Counted from the first letter of the stretch, positions 1 to 12,278 are shown. The stretch is 64,000 nucleotides of DNA from Streptomyces sp. NBC_01224 (GCF_036002945.1 NZ_CP108529.1:8241001-8305000); one strand, 5' to 3'. Notes: generated from the letters alone by a model not told the origin. Made by a program: numbers and translations.

Positions 1-131
1 CCTGATCTTGCCCGGAGCCGCGTATCCGCAGGTCGCAGTAGCCCACTCGGCAGGCGGCCCGTGACACGCCTGTGACCGGAATTTTGGCTTACACCATGGC
101 TCGGCGCTCGCGCCCCTGATGGAGTGACCTG

Positions 132-1049
132 ATGCGCAAAGTCACTTCCCTTCTTCCGGCCCTCGCCGCACTCCTGCTGCTCACGGCGTGCGGATCCGAA
201 CAGGCAGGCACCCCCGGCGCAGTCGCCCCCGCGTCAGGGACCGCCGTCACCGACCCGCCCGTGGACGGCGTCCGGATCACTTCGGTGACCATCCCCTCCG
301 CCACGCCCACCCCCAAATCTGACGGGTTCTCCGTCCACGCCGACCCCTTTCCCACCGGTGACTCCGGGATCTCGGCCGCCTACGAAGTCACCAACAACGG
401 AACCGAGGCGCTGACGTACACGATCCTGTTCGACTTCACCACGGACACCGGCGAAGTCATGGGCAACAGCCACGAGACCGTGCGCTCGGTCGGCCCCGGC
501 GCGACCGAGCGCGGCACGATCCGGGTGGGGGTGCTGGCCCCCGGAGCGTCCCGGGTGACCCGCGTCAAGGTCTCCCGGGTGACCAAGGTGCCCGCCGCCG
601 AGGCGCCGCTCGCGTCCGGCGAGTGTCCACCCTCCGGCATCCGCCTCACCACCGATGACGGCGACGCCGCGATGGGGCTGCGCGTGGTGGGCTTGCACCT
701 GGAGAACTGCGGGAAGCGCGACTACTCACTTGACGGTTACCCGCTTCTGGAACTGCTGGACAAGGATCTGTCACCCGTCCAAGGCGTCCGGATCGTACAT
801 GGAAGCGGCGGCATCAGCACCGGTACCGGATTTGACGAGCCGGCCCGCCCGCTGGTCCTGAAGCCGGGCGAGAGCGCCCTTTCGGGCCTCATGTGGCGCA
901 ACACCACCGAGTCCGGCGCCGCCGTCAACGTCCCGTACGTCAGGGTGCGGGCCGAGCAGCGCGCCGATCCGGTGACCGTGACGCCCCACCTCGATCTCGG
1001 CACCACCGGCAAGCTGGCCGTCCGTGCCTGGACGCGCCCGTCGAAGTAG
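132..1049 (+). CDS. DUF4232-type secreted lipoprotein
   Basis: The 305-residue product starts with a basic, hydrophobic signal ending in a lipobox (LLLTAC, Cys about residue 20), so it should be exported and lipidated on the outer face of the membrane. A Pro/Thr/Ser-rich linker and a beta-rich middle follow. The C-terminal half (CPPSGIRL... LENCGKRDYSLDGYP... PLVLKPGES) has the spacing of the DUF4232 beta-sandwich found in many actinobacterial cell-surface proteins. The ATG has a GGAG ribosome site about 8 bases upstream. No enzymatic residues are evident and the function is unknown. Nothing nearby suggests an operon partner. Confidence 0.85.
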   Translation: MRKVTSLLPALAALLLLTACGSEQAGTPGAVAPASGTAVTDPPVDGVRITSVTIPSATPTPKSDGFSVHADPFPTGDSGISAAYEVTNNGTEALTYTILFDFTTDTGEVMGNSHETVRSVGPGATERGTIRVGVLAPGASRVTRVKVSRVTKVPAAEAPLASGECPPSGIRLTTDDGDAAMGLRVVGLHLENCGKRDYSLDGYPLLELLDKDLSPVQGVRIVHGSGGISTGTGFDEPARPLVLKPGESALSGLMWRNTTESGAAVNVPYVRVRAEQRADPVTVTPHLDLGTTGKLAVRAWTRPSK

Positions 1050-1177
1050 GACCCCCGCCCGGTCTCAGTGCCTCCGCTGCGGCCATCAGAGGGGCCGGCG
1101 ACGATGCGTCGCTTGTACCGCCACAGCTGCTTGCGTTCCTCCGTCGTGAGGTTGTCCGCGAGGCGGTTCACCTCGCC

Positions 1178-1381
1178 TCAGGCCGCCGACCGGGCCGTGC
1201 GGGCGGAGGCCCAGTCACCTCTCTCGACGGCTTCGCGTAGCTCTTCCATCAGCGCCAGCAGCGGCTTGCGGGCCTCCTTCTGCCGTTTGGTGAACGGCAC
1301 CGACTTCACGGTGGCTCGCCGCTGTTCCCAGTCGGGCCTGCCGGTCAGCAGGTGCACGCGGGGGCGTGATCGGTGAACCAT
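1178..1381 (-). CDS. small charged hypothetical protein
   Basis: A 67-residue product rich in Arg, Glu and Ala. I place the start at the ATG at 1381 because AAGGAGG lies about 8 bases upstream; a GTG nine codons earlier lacks such a site. The C-terminal half (KRQKEARKPLLALMEELREA) is probably one amphipathic helix. It overlaps the end of the Cys-rich small ORF at 1345-1503 in another frame, and the junction would read smoothly as one protein after a one-base shift, so the pair may be a single broken gene. No family recognised. Confidence 0.5.
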   Translation of the reverse strand: MVHRSRPRVHLLTGRPDWEQRRATVKSVPFTKRQKEARKPLLALMEELREAVERGDWASARTARSAA

Positions 1382-1503
1382 GACGCGTCCTCCTTGGTTC
1401 CGCACCACTGGCAGGCGGGCTCCCGCTCGGCAACGAAATCAGGTAGCCATACCCGGCTGTCAGACGGCCAGAGCAATGTGCCGTGCCCTGGTGAGGGCGA
1501 CAT
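1345..1503 (-). CDS. small Cys-rich hypothetical protein (zinc-ribbon-like)
   Basis: A 52-residue product ending in CQWCGTKEDASWFTDHAPACTC, where a CxxC and a CxC could form a small zinc knuckle. Several in-frame upstream ATGs exist (to 1560); an AAGGAG is 16 bases before the chosen start, so the start is uncertain. It overlaps the following 67-residue ORF by 37 bases. It could be an independent coupled gene or the N-terminal part of a frameshifted single gene. No function can be assigned. Confidence 0.4.
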   Translation of the reverse strand: MSPSPGHGTLLWPSDSRVWLPDFVAEREPACQWCGTKEDASWFTDHAPACTC

Positions 1504-1599
1504 GCAGTGATCGATGATGCTCCTTACCATGGTCAAGTCCATGGGCCAGCGCTGCTGCATCGGGCTCTTCCAAGTCGGCGGAACCGGCTTTCCCCGGTC

Positions 1600-2262
1600 T
1601 CAGCCGGCCGAGTCCTCGGGGAGCCAGTCCGCGAAGACCTCCGGGAGGCGGCCCAGGTCCTCGGCCGTGACGGTGACGAGACGCAGACCGTGGTTGCGGG
1701 CCAGTTCCCGCTTGCGCGCGACCTTCGCCGCGTACGCTTCCTTCGCCATGAGGCCCAGGGCTTCGACGAACGTGCCGTCCGCCAGACGCCAGTCCGCCCG
1801 CAGGCCGGTCGTGTTGAGTTCCTGGTGGCGGGGGTAGGCGGGCTCCGGCTCATGGGCCACGCCCCAGTGGTGGAGGAAGTCGTCCACGTGCCGCTCGAAC
1901 AGGGAGCGGCACAGATGCCCGTCCGTGGCCGTGGTCGCCGTACCCATCGAGGTGCGGACCCCGTCCGTGAGGAGCCCTGCGTGTCCCAGCCACTCCGTCC
2001 AAGTGCGGGCCGGGCGCGACGGCCGCGCACTCAGCAGCGCGGAGCCAGTACGCGGCACCAGGAAACGGCAGAGCATCACCTCGTCGACCAGATCGGAGTC
2101 CTCGAACGGGACACAGACACGGTCCAGTTGGGCGAGGGAGGGCGGCCCGGAGAACTCGATCTCCGCGAGCCTGCGCAGCGCGTAAACGATCGCTTCCGTC
2201 CACGCTCCGTCCGCTCCCGTGTCCCGCAGCACCCCAACGAGCGGTGCAACTCGGGTTGTTGG
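1600..2262 (-). pseudogene. C-terminal fragment of a PD-(D/E)xK nuclease-like protein
   Basis: About 220 codons of well-formed protein sequence without a credible start; the reading frame runs into the IS256-type element on its upstream side. The C-terminal part (SLFERHVDDFLHHWG... LRADWRLADGTFVEALGLM... KRELARNHGLRLVTV) has the D...E-x-L and downstream Lys/helix order of restriction-like nuclease folds used in mobile-element and defence proteins. That assignment rests on pattern only. The upstream part was lost when the transposon arrived or in an adjacent deletion, so the fragment is probably not expressed. Confidence 0.5.
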
Positions 2263-3610
2263 AGTTACTGACGGGCCGCAGAGACCCGGCCGTCGAAGGT
2301 GATGTCGAAGGCGTTGAGTGCGGTCTTCCAGCGCATGGTCCAGCGGGCCTGGCCCTTGCCGGTCGGGTCCAGCGACATGATCGCCATGTAGACGCACTTC
2401 AGGGCGGCCTGCTCGTTCGGGAAGTGACCGCGGGCTTTCACTGCCCGTCGGATCCGCGCGTTCACGGACTCGATCGCGTTCGTCGTACAGACGATGCGGC
2501 GGATCTCGGTGTCGAAGCGGAGGAAGGGAGTGAACTCCTCCCAGGCGTTCTCCCAGAGCCGGACGATTGCCGGATACTTCTTGCCCCACGCGTCGGCGAA
2601 CTCCGCGAACCGCTCGAGTGCGGCTTCCTCGGTCGCCGCGGTGTAGACGGGCTTGAGGAGCTTGGCGATCTTGTCCCAGTCCTGGCGGGCGGCATAGCGG
2701 AAGGAATTCCGCAGCAGGTGGACCACGCAAGTCTGGACAGTGGTGCGGGGCCAGACCGTCTCGACCGCGTCGGGCAGGCCCTTGAGCCCGTCGCAGACGA
2801 GCATGAGGACATCGTTCACGCCGCGGTTCTTGATCTCGGTGAGGATGTGCATCCAGTGCTTGGCGCCCTCGCCACCATCACCTGCCCACAGGCCGAGAAT
2901 GTCCCGCCGGCCCTCGGCCGTGACGGCCAGGGCCACGTAGATGGGCCGGTTCGCCACGGCGCCGTCGCGGATCTTCACGTGGATCGCGTCGATGAAGACC
3001 ACCGGATAGACGGCGTCCAGGGGCCGGTTCTGCCACTCGGCCATGCCCTCGAGGACCTTGTCGGTGATCGTGGAGATCGTCTGCCGGGACACCTCGGCGC
3101 CGTGGACCTCAGACAGGTGGGCCTGGACCTCACCGGTCGTCAAGCCCTTCGCGGCGAGCGAGATGACCATCTCGTCGACGCCGGACAGACGCTTCTGCCG
3201 CTTCTTGACGATCTTCGGCTCGAAGGAGCCCTCGCGGTCACGGGGCACGGTTATCTCGACCGGGCCGACGTCGGTCAGCACGGTCTTGGCACGGGTTCCG
3301 TTGCGGCTGTTCCCACCGTTCTTCCCGGCGGGATCGTGCTTGTCATAGCCGAGGTGGTCGGTGATCTCGCCCTCGAGGGCGGACTCCAGGAGCCGCTTGG
3401 TCAGCTGCTGGAGCAGCCCACCCTCGCCGGTCAGCTGAAGGCCCTCGGCCTGAGCCCGGCCCACCAGCTCATCAATCAGCCGGTCGTCCACAGACTTCGA
3501 CGGCACCGCGTCAGACGGCTCGACGGTTTCGACCTCGGTCACGTTGTTGCTGGTCATCGATGCATCTTCCATGATCGGGAGTTACACCGAACGTTTTACA
3601 GTCCCCGTCG
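2236..3610 (-). mobile_element. IS256-family insertion sequence
   Basis: Element carrying the transposase at 2265-3572. The right end is visible as ccgaacgttttacagtcccc at 3587-3606, directly joined to the truncated PadR gene. On the left only a partial inverted match is visible (aacgagcggtgcaactc, about 2237-2253), so that boundary is approximate. The genes on the two sides are unrelated and I see no target-site duplication, which suggests a deletion accompanied or followed insertion. A second copy of the right end, without a transposase, lies at 15866-15889. Confidence 0.7.
2265..3572 (-). CDS. IS256-family transposase
   Basis: Full-length 435-residue mutator-type DDE transposase catalysing cut-and-paste or copy-out transposition of its element. 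The catalytic triad can be placed at FIDAIHVKIRD (first Asp), VCDGLKGLP (second Asp) and TTNAIESVNARIR (Glu). An N-terminal DNA-binding region (LTKRLLESALEGEITDHLGY) and the family-typical CVVHLLRNS and FRYAARQDW segments are intact. There is no internal stop, so the element may still be active. The ATG at 3572 is the first plausible start; an in-frame ATG lies five codons downstream. Confidence 0.93.
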   Translation of the reverse strand: MEDASMTSNNVTEVETVEPSDAVPSKSVDDRLIDELVGRAQAEGLQLTGEGGLLQQLTKRLLESALEGEITDHLGYDKHDPAGKNGGNSRNGTRAKTVLTDVGPVEITVPRDREGSFEPKIVKKRQKRLSGVDEMVISLAAKGLTTGEVQAHLSEVHGAEVSRQTISTITDKVLEGMAEWQNRPLDAVYPVVFIDAIHVKIRDGAVANRPIYVALAVTAEGRRDILGLWAGDGGEGAKHWMHILTEIKNRGVNDVLMLVCDGLKGLPDAVETVWPRTTVQTCVVHLLRNSFRYAARQDWDKIAKLLKPVYTAATEEAALERFAEFADAWGKKYPAIVRLWENAWEEFTPFLRFDTEIRRIVCTTNAIESVNARIRRAVKARGHFPNEQAALKCVYMAIMSLDPTGKGQARWTMRWKTALNAFDITFDGRVSAARQ

Positions 3611-3687
3611 TAGACACCCGACTCGCCCAGCTTGCCGATGCTCCCGAGCACGAGGTAGGAGGAGGTCGTCAACCGCACGTCAGCCAT
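3608..3687 (-). pseudogene. PadR-family regulator, N-terminal fragment
   Basis: Only the first about 27 codons (MADVRLTTSSYLVLGSIGKL...) of a PadR-type winged-helix repressor remain; the frame then enters the end of the IS256 element. PadR proteins usually have 170-200 residues, so the DNA-binding helix and dimerisation domain are gone. The rest of the gene is not on the far side of the IS. Confidence 0.6.
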
Positions 3688-3751
3688 GGGTGGGACCGCA
3701 TGTCGCCGACGCCTGGGCGGGCCGACGGCCCCGGCCGGTGTCACACGGCCG

Positions 3752-4450
3752 TCAGGCTCGGTCGCCGCCTCCCGCCACGCCCGCCCGGTACGCCAGGACC
3801 ACCGCCTGGACGCGGTCGCGGAGGTCCAGTTTGGTGAGGATGCGGGAGACGTAGGTCTTCACGGTCTCTGCGCTGATGACCAACTGGGCGGCTATTTCGG
3901 CGTTCGACAGGCCCTTGCTGATGAGGAGGAGGACCTCGTGCTCGCGGGGGGTGAGCATCTTGAGGCGGTCGCGCTCGGGGGACGTGGGGACGGTGGTGGG
4001 GCGCAGGCGTTCGGCGAAGCGACCGATCAGGGTGCGGGTGACGGCGGGGGCGAGGAGGGACTCGCCACGGGCGACGGTGCGTACCGCGTTGATCAGTTCG
4101 GGCGGTGGGGCGTCCTTGAGTAGGAAGCCGCTGGCGCCGGCGCGGAGGGCCTCGTACACGTATTCGTCGACGTTGAAGGTCGTGACGATGAGGATCTTCG
4201 CGGGGTTGGGGGAGTCGGGTCCTGCCAGGCGGCGGGTGGCCTCGATTCCGTCGAGCAGGGGCATGCGGATGTCCATGACGACGACGTCCGGCTTCAGCTC
4301 CTGCGCGCTCCGGATCGCCGCTCGGCCGTCCTCGGCCTCGCCCACGACCTCCATGTCGGGCTGGGCGGAGAGGATCGTGACGAAGCCGGCGCGCACGAGG
4401 GCTTGGTCCTCGCAGACCAGCACCCTGATCGCAGCGGGCGGAACACTCAT
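3752..4450 (-). CDS. NarL/LuxR-family response regulator
   Basis: A 232-residue two-component regulator. The receiver domain (residues about 8-125) has the acidic pocket VCEDQ, phospho-acceptor Asp60 in VVVMDIRMP, the switch Thr in IVTTF and Lys in LLKDA. The C-terminal LuxR helix-turn-helix (about 160-225) reads LTPREHEVLLLISKGLSNAEIA... VISAETVKTYVSRIL. It should bind DNA as a dimer once phosphorylated by the kinase just upstream. Its ATG overlaps the kinase stop codon (ATGA), indicating translational coupling. The target genes are unknown; the divergent CPBP protease gene is one candidate. Confidence 0.93.
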   Translation of the reverse strand: MSVPPAAIRVLVCEDQALVRAGFVTILSAQPDMEVVGEAEDGRAAIRSAQELKPDVVVMDIRMPLLDGIEATRRLAGPDSPNPAKILIVTTFNVDEYVYEALRAGASGFLLKDAPPPELINAVRTVARGESLLAPAVTRTLIGRFAERLRPTTVPTSPERDRLKMLTPREHEVLLLISKGLSNAEIAAQLVISAETVKTYVSRILTKLDLRDRVQAVVLAYRAGVAGGGDRA

Positions 4451-5820
4451 GCGGCACCTTCTGTGGGGATGCGTGCGTGCACGCGGAACCCGCCCTCCGG
4501 GCGGGGCCCGGCGGCGAACTCGCCGCCCAGCATCTCCACCCGTTCCCGTAGCCCGGTCAGGCCCCGGCCGCCCGAGACGTGCGGCCCGCCGTCGCAGAGG
4601 GCGGCGGATACGGGCGCGCCGTTGGCCGCTTGGGCGGTGGTGACCTCGATGTCCGTCCAGTCGGGGGCGTGCGTGAGCCGTACCAGTGTCGGTCTGCCCG
4701 CGGCGTATTTCACGGCGTTCGTCAGGGATTCCTGCACGACGCGATACGCCGTGAGTCGGGCGCCTATGTCCATGTCCGGCTGCTCTCCGTCCTCGACCAG
4801 TTCGATCGGCTGGCCGCCCGCTCGTGTCTGCTCCACCAGGTCAGGCACCCGGCCCGGCAACGGCGTCCGTTCCTTGGGCGCCGACTCGCCGGTCGCCTCC
4901 AGCACGCCGAGCAGGAACCGTAGTTCGGCCAGCGCGCGGCGGCCGGTGCCGTTGATGGCGTCGAGGGCCTCGCCGATCCGGTCCGGTGACCCGGTGAGGT
5001 ACTGTGCCGCGCCGGCCTGCACGACCATCGCGGTCACATGGTGGGTCACCACGTCGTGCAGCTCCCGGGCCAGTCGCCCGCGTTCCGCATCGATGGCCGC
5101 CTGTGCGGACAGGCGCCGACGCTCGGCCTCGTGCGCCCGCCGCCCGCGCACCAGGACGCCCAGGCCCCACATCGCCACCAGGACCAGGTAGTAGACCAGG
5201 AAGTCGGTCAGGCCGTCGGGCGAGCCCAGCGCGTACAGGACGACATCGAACACCAGGTACCCGCCCGTCGCCGCCAGCGGTACGGCCCGCCGGAGGCGTT
5301 CCTGGTGGGCACCCACGGAGTACAGCGCGATGTACAGCCCCAGGCTGCCGAAGGCCGCCGGGTAGCCGAGGCACTCGTGGACCGCGAACGAGGTCCCCGC
5401 TACCGCGAGGCAGACGGCCGGCCATCGGGTGCGCACCGCGAGCGGCAGAGTCTGACCCAACGTCAGCAGCACGCTCGCCATGGAGGCGCCGTGAGTGGGA
5501 AGGTCGCCGAACCGAGCCCCGACCCGTGACAGCGGCTCCGCGAACGACAGCACGGTGAAGACGAGCGCGAACTCGCGGTCCCTGGTAGCGGTGGGGCGTG
5601 CTCCCCACCACCGCGACAGCCAGCGGAGCCGACTGGTTGCGGCGGCCACCGGGTTCCCGCGTGCGGAGGGGCCCCTGTCCCGCGCCCGCGGTTCGGCCCC
5701 GGCCCCGGAAGGGGGCGCCGGGGGCCGGCCGGTCCTTGGCCGGCCCGGGCGGGGAGCGGGGTCCGTCGGCGCGGGGCATGCCGAGCCTGATGGTTCACAA
5801 GCTGCTTGGTCTTCCGTCAT
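4447..5820 (-). CDS. sensor histidine kinase (HisKA_3 type)
   Basis: Membrane sensor kinase that partners the response regulator at 3752-4450. After a Pro/Arg-rich cytoplasmic N-terminus there are several hydrophobic helices, then the HisKA_3 dimerisation box ARELHDVVTHHVTAMV with the phospho-acceptor His, and a GHKL ATPase domain (N box VVQESLTNAVKYA; G-rich GGRGLTGLRERV). I chose the ATG at 5820, the second of two adjacent ATGs; upstream in-frame starts to 5919 are possible but run through a poor leader. The signal sensed is unknown. Confidence 0.9.
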   Translation of the reverse strand: MTEDQAACEPSGSACPAPTDPAPRPGRPRTGRPPAPPSGAGAEPRARDRGPSARGNPVAAATSRLRWLSRWWGARPTATRDREFALVFTVLSFAEPLSRVGARFGDLPTHGASMASVLLTLGQTLPLAVRTRWPAVCLAVAGTSFAVHECLGYPAAFGSLGLYIALYSVGAHQERLRRAVPLAATGGYLVFDVVLYALGSPDGLTDFLVYYLVLVAMWGLGVLVRGRRAHEAERRRLSAQAAIDAERGRLARELHDVVTHHVTAMVVQAGAAQYLTGSPDRIGEALDAINGTGRRALAELRFLLGVLEATGESAPKERTPLPGRVPDLVEQTRAGGQPIELVEDGEQPDMDIGARLTAYRVVQESLTNAVKYAAGRPTLVRLTHAPDWTDIEVTTAQAANGAPVSAALCDGGPHVSGGRGLTGLRERVEMLGGEFAAGPRPEGGFRVHARIPTEGAA

Positions 5821-6137
5821 CATCCATGATCTCGTAAGTCCGGCACTGAGCGGCATGAGGACCGGGCCGTGGTCCGCGGCCTGGTCCATTCGGTACGACC
5901 CGTCCGGCATCCGCACCACACGGCAGCGCGGACCGGACGGTCCTGCTCGGTGAATCTAGCGTCCTGTGGCGGGAGTTGTGTCCCCCGCAAGAGAACAGCC
6001 GGGTAGCTCGCTCGGGGGACCGGAGGATGCGGCAAGTGCCCACCCGGTGGTGACGATTCGCAGGAGCCGCGGCCCGTAGTTTTCCGGCATCGAAAGCGGA
6101 GACCGCCTGCTGGGAGCGGGCCCCTGAGGAGGAAGCC

Positions 6138-7076
6138 ATGTCGTCCAACCACCACCAGTCACCGAAACGACTCGCCGGTCGCGGAGCCGAAAGGACCGGA
6201 TCGACCGGGAAGAACACCGGGCACCCCGCGCGGTGGGCGACGTCGACGTGGGTGCGTCTGCCGGTGCTGTTCGTGCTGATGCTGGCCGTGGGCGGGATCA
6301 CCAGCGCGATCAACAGCGCCGCCGCCGCCACTCCGCTGACCGCTCTGATCAGCGGGGTGGCCACCGGCGGCCTCGCCCTGGCCGCCTATGCCAGGCTCGT
6401 GCGGCACCTGGAGGACCGCAGCAGGCCGCAGGAGCTGGCTCCGGCGCAGGCCCGGCCGGAACTGTGCCGGGGCGCCCTGCTCGGGCTGGGTCTGTTCACC
6501 GTCACGATCGCGCTGGTCGCGATGACCGGCGGATACCACATCCACGGCTGGGGATCGATCGGTGGCGCACTGACCACGCTGGGGTTGATGAGCTGCGTGG
6601 CGGTCACTGAGGAACTGGCCTTCCGCGGTGCGCTGTTTCGGGTGCTGGAGGAGAAGACCGGGACGTGGGGGGCGCTGGCCGTCTCCGGGCTCGCTTTCGG
6701 CGGCCTGCACTTGGTCAACCCCGACGCGACGCTCTGGGGCGCGCTGGCCATCGCCGTCGAGGCCGGGCTGATGTTCGGCGCGCTCTACGCCGCCACCCGC
6801 TCGCTGTGGCTGCCGATCGGCCTGCACCTGGGCTGGAACATGGCCGAGCAGGGCATTTACGGCACCGCCGTCTCCGGTTCCGGGACCGGCACCGGCGGCC
6901 TGCTGCACGCCTCCGTCAGCGGTCCCCAGGCCCTGACCGGCGGCGACTTCGGCCCCGAGGCCAGCATCTTCGCCGTCCTGGTGTGCGCCGTGCCCACCGT
7001 GCTGTTCCTCATAACCGCCAAGCGCCAGGGCCGCATCTACACCCGCGCCGAAATGGCACAGGTACGGCAGAACTGA
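6138..7076 (+). CDS. CPBP (Abi/CAAX-like) intramembrane metalloprotease
   Basis: A 312-residue polytopic membrane protein with the three CPBP glutamyl-protease motifs: EELAFRG (Glu-Glu and Arg), FGGLH and HLGWN. These residues bind the catalytic metal inside the membrane. Bacterial members are linked to self-immunity or to maturation of peptides, but the substrate here is unknown. GAGGA lies about 7 bases before the ATG. The gene is transcribed divergently from the histidine kinase and ends before a strong hairpin at 7095-7137. Confidence 0.88.
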   Translation: MSSNHHQSPKRLAGRGAERTGSTGKNTGHPARWATSTWVRLPVLFVLMLAVGGITSAINSAAAATPLTALISGVATGGLALAAYARLVRHLEDRSRPQELAPAQARPELCRGALLGLGLFTVTIALVAMTGGYHIHGWGSIGGALTTLGLMSCVAVTEELAFRGALFRVLEEKTGTWGALAVSGLAFGGLHLVNPDATLWGALAIAVEAGLMFGALYAATRSLWLPIGLHLGWNMAEQGIYGTAVSGSGTGTGGLLHASVSGPQALTGGDFGPEASIFAVLVCAVPTVLFLITAKRQGRIYTRAEMAQVRQN

Positions 7077-7094
7077 CACGGGGCCGCGCCACCG

Positions 7095-7137
7095 GCGCGT
7101 GGAGGGCGGGCAGCCAGGCTGCCCGCCCTCCACGCGC
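7095..7137. terminator. Perfect 21-bp hairpin terminator
   Basis: The arms 7095-7115 and 7117-7137 are exactly complementary around a single central base, giving a very stable GC-rich hairpin 18 bases after the CPBP stop codon. There is no U tract, as is usual in Streptomyces. It is symmetrical, so it could also stop transcription coming from the other side. Confidence 0.8.
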
Positions 7138-7140
7138 TCC

Positions 7141-7337
7141 GCTGTTCGGACTTGAGGTCCTCGGCGCGGGGCTCGGGGATTTCCGCTAGCAACGGTGAAC
7201 CGGTGAGGGGGTTCAGGCGTTGCACGATGGCTCTCGGCCCACGCGATCCATGCCTCGACTTTCGCTCTGATCAGGACATGCGGGAACGCCAGGCCGTCCG
7301 AATCCCGCCGGGCACCGCTCGCCCTCGACGCGGACAT
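7141..7337 (-). pseudogene. Remnant of unknown protein (C-terminal), frameshifted
   Basis: Two minus-strand frames together read KVEAWIAWAESH / VQRLNPLTGSPLLAEIPEPRAEDL, with a one-base shift near 7223. The same arrangement occurs at 15216-15540 (AEAWISWAAATVNRLGPLT... EIPEPQADDLK), so both are remains of one gene family. The family is not one I recognise. No start or full domain survives here. Confidence 0.5.
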
Positions 7338-7586
7338 CCCCGACTACAGCGCCTACTGGTACAGCAACTTCGTGGTGGGCGCGATGGGCCCCGGCTCCTT
7401 CCACGAGGCCGCTGCTCGACCGTACGGGCAAGCTGTGGAAGCAGCCGGGCTACGTCAAGGCCGCCGAGCGCGTCGACGCCCTGGCCGAGGGCGGGTACTT
7501 CGCCGACGGCTACGACGCCAGTAGGTTCCCGGCGATCCAGCAGAAGTGGGCGACGGGCAAGGCCGGCTTCCTCCTGATGGGTTCAT
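7316..7586 (+). pseudogene. ABC sugar-binding lipoprotein fragment, frameshifted
   Basis: Reading ALDADIPDYSAYWYSNF in one frame and then LLDRTGKLWKQPGYVKAAE... GYFADGYDASRFPAIQQKW in the next gives the mid-section of an extracellular solute-binding protein for carbohydrate ABC uptake (NgcE-like). At least one frameshift, near 7405, separates the halves, and both ends of the gene are missing. It is fused to polysaccharide lyase debris just downstream, suggesting a deleted sugar-utilisation cluster. Confidence 0.5.
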
Positions 7587-8010
7587 GCAGATCACCGCGA
7601 GCCCGGATGCCCGGCTCGGCATCAGCGACGTGCGTTCCGTGAACGGCACGCACGCGCTGCGCCGGTGGGACCACGCCCCGCGCTCCGTGATCACCGTCGA
7701 CGCCGAGCTCGCCTGGGCCCACGACCCGTACGAGCCGAAGCCGCTCGACGACCGGGCATGGCAGGGAGCCGTCGACTCCTTCTCGGTGTGGATCTACAAC
7801 GAGACGCCCACCGGCATCGACGACGTCGTGCGCTTCGAGTTCGGGCAGGGGAGCCGCACGACTGCTGGTTCGAGTTCCGGCTGGACTTCACCGGTCGGCG
7901 TACCGCCTGGGTGCGCTACGCGTACGACATGCACGGCCGTCCGCACCTCGCCATGGACACCGTCCGTATCATCACGCCCCGCAGGCCCGGGCCCGCATCA
8001 GCCACTACAG
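7587..8010 (+). pseudogene. PL8 chondroitinase-type lyase fragment
   Basis: The frame gives GTHALRRWDHAPRSVITV... FSVWIYNETP... VRFEFGQG and, after a one-base shift near 7858, CWFEFRLDFTGRRTAWVRY... MDTVRI. This is the carbohydrate-binding N-terminal jelly roll (Lyase_N type) of chondroitin-lyase-like polysaccharide lyases. The catalytic toroid is absent, so it cannot be an active enzyme. Together with the upstream binding-protein fragment it marks a lost glycosaminoglycan or polysaccharide uptake locus. Confidence 0.5.
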
Positions 8011-8112
8011 GCGAAGCGGACACAGCCCCTTGGCGGACGGTACCGGGTGACGGAAATCGGGAGTCGTGAACCTGTGGGCTGAGGCGGTTGGTTCACGGGT
8101 CTCTCCTACGTG

Positions 8113-9353
8113 TCACCTCTCCGTCTGCTGCCAGACGGAGGTGAGCGCCGTGACGGGGTCCGGACCGGCCGGCGCTGATGGCCACCACTCGCCGTCGCCG
8201 TCCTGGAGGTAAGGGTGCCAGCGAGTGTCAGGGCCCAGGCGCAGCTGGATGCGGTGGTCGGTGAGCGTGAGGCGGTTGCGCCAGGTCCTGAGGGCGACCG
8301 GGGTGGTGGCCATTTCGGCGAGGGCCTCGGTCAGGGCGGAGCGGGCGGCTGTCATCGCCGTCGGGTCGGGGGTGTGGGGCTGTTCGGCGACGGTGATGCC
8401 GGTTGGGCCGCCATACCGCCAGGCGCGGGTGAGGCGGACGAACGCGGTCGGTTTGGCACCGGTGTTCTGGATGAGGTGGTGGAACCACTCGGGGCCGCAG
8501 TTGCTCGCGGCGATCCGTGTCGCGTCCTCGTGCTGGGACAGATGCAGGCTGGTGGTGTCACCCTTGAGCACCTGTGCGGCGCGTGTGGCGGTGTCCGCCA
8601 TGAGGCGTTCGAGGTCCGCGGTGGACAGACCGGTGCCGGGTGGCGGGGCGGCGGGCAGCGCGGCGGTGTGGGGCGCCGGTTCGGGGAGTTCGGGAAGGGG
8701 CGGAGAGTGTTCGGCCAGTGCGGCCCAGGCTGCGTAGGTGCCCGCGGCCGGCACGCCGGCTGGGGACGGTGGGGTGGAGGTCGCCTGGGCGGCCGTACGG
8801 CGGGCGCGCAGCTGGGCGAGGGCCTCCTCTCGTCCGCGGCCGCGCAGGGCGAACACCACGAAGGGGTCGGCGTCGATGGTCGCGGCGATGGCGTAGCAGA
8901 GCGCGGCGGCGTGTTTGCAGGGGTAGCCCCAGTCGGGGCAGGAACATTCGGGGTCGAGTTCGGTGGGCTGCGGGAGCAGGGGTACGCCGGCGTGGCGGGC
9001 GTCGTCGACGAGTTCGGCGGGCATCTCGCCGTCGAGGAGTGCGGCGAGATGCCCGGCCCGGGCCGCGATGGTGTCGAGGAGGGTGTCCCACTGGGCGTCG
9101 GTGAGGACAGGCAGGTGGACGGCGGAGCGGTAGGGACGGGGCCTGCTGCCCTGGACGGCGGCTTTGACCTGGCCGGGGGCGATGGTGACGGGCCCGACCA
9201 TGCCCTGGCGGGCGTAGGTGCGTCCGCGGGACAGGCGCCCCGAGTCCAGGGTGGAGTCCTCAAGGGCCGTTACCCATGCCTGGCCCCACCAGGTCGCGGC
9301 GAAGGCACGCCTGCCGCGGGTGGGCGCGCGGCGCGGGCCGGGGACCGAGGGGC

Positions 9354-9357
<4 letters not shown>
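8113..9357 (-). CDS. SWIM zinc-finger protein
   Basis: A 414-residue protein with a SWIM motif (CSCPDWGYPCKHAAAL, residues about 137-153), whose Cys and His residues bind zinc and mediate nucleic-acid or protein contacts. The Pro/Ala-rich linker and the C-terminal alpha-helical domain are not recognised further. Its ATG overlaps the stop of the SNF2 helicase (ATGA), so the two are translationally coupled. SWIM-SNF2 pairs are common in actinobacteria, and I infer that the two act together on DNA or nucleoprotein; the process is unknown. Confidence 0.88.

Positions 9358-12278
<2,921 letters not shown>

Noticed and set aside
2244..3854. Plus-strand 536-codon frame across the IS256 element
   Set aside because: Antisense shadow of the transposase, with no ribosome site or motifs.
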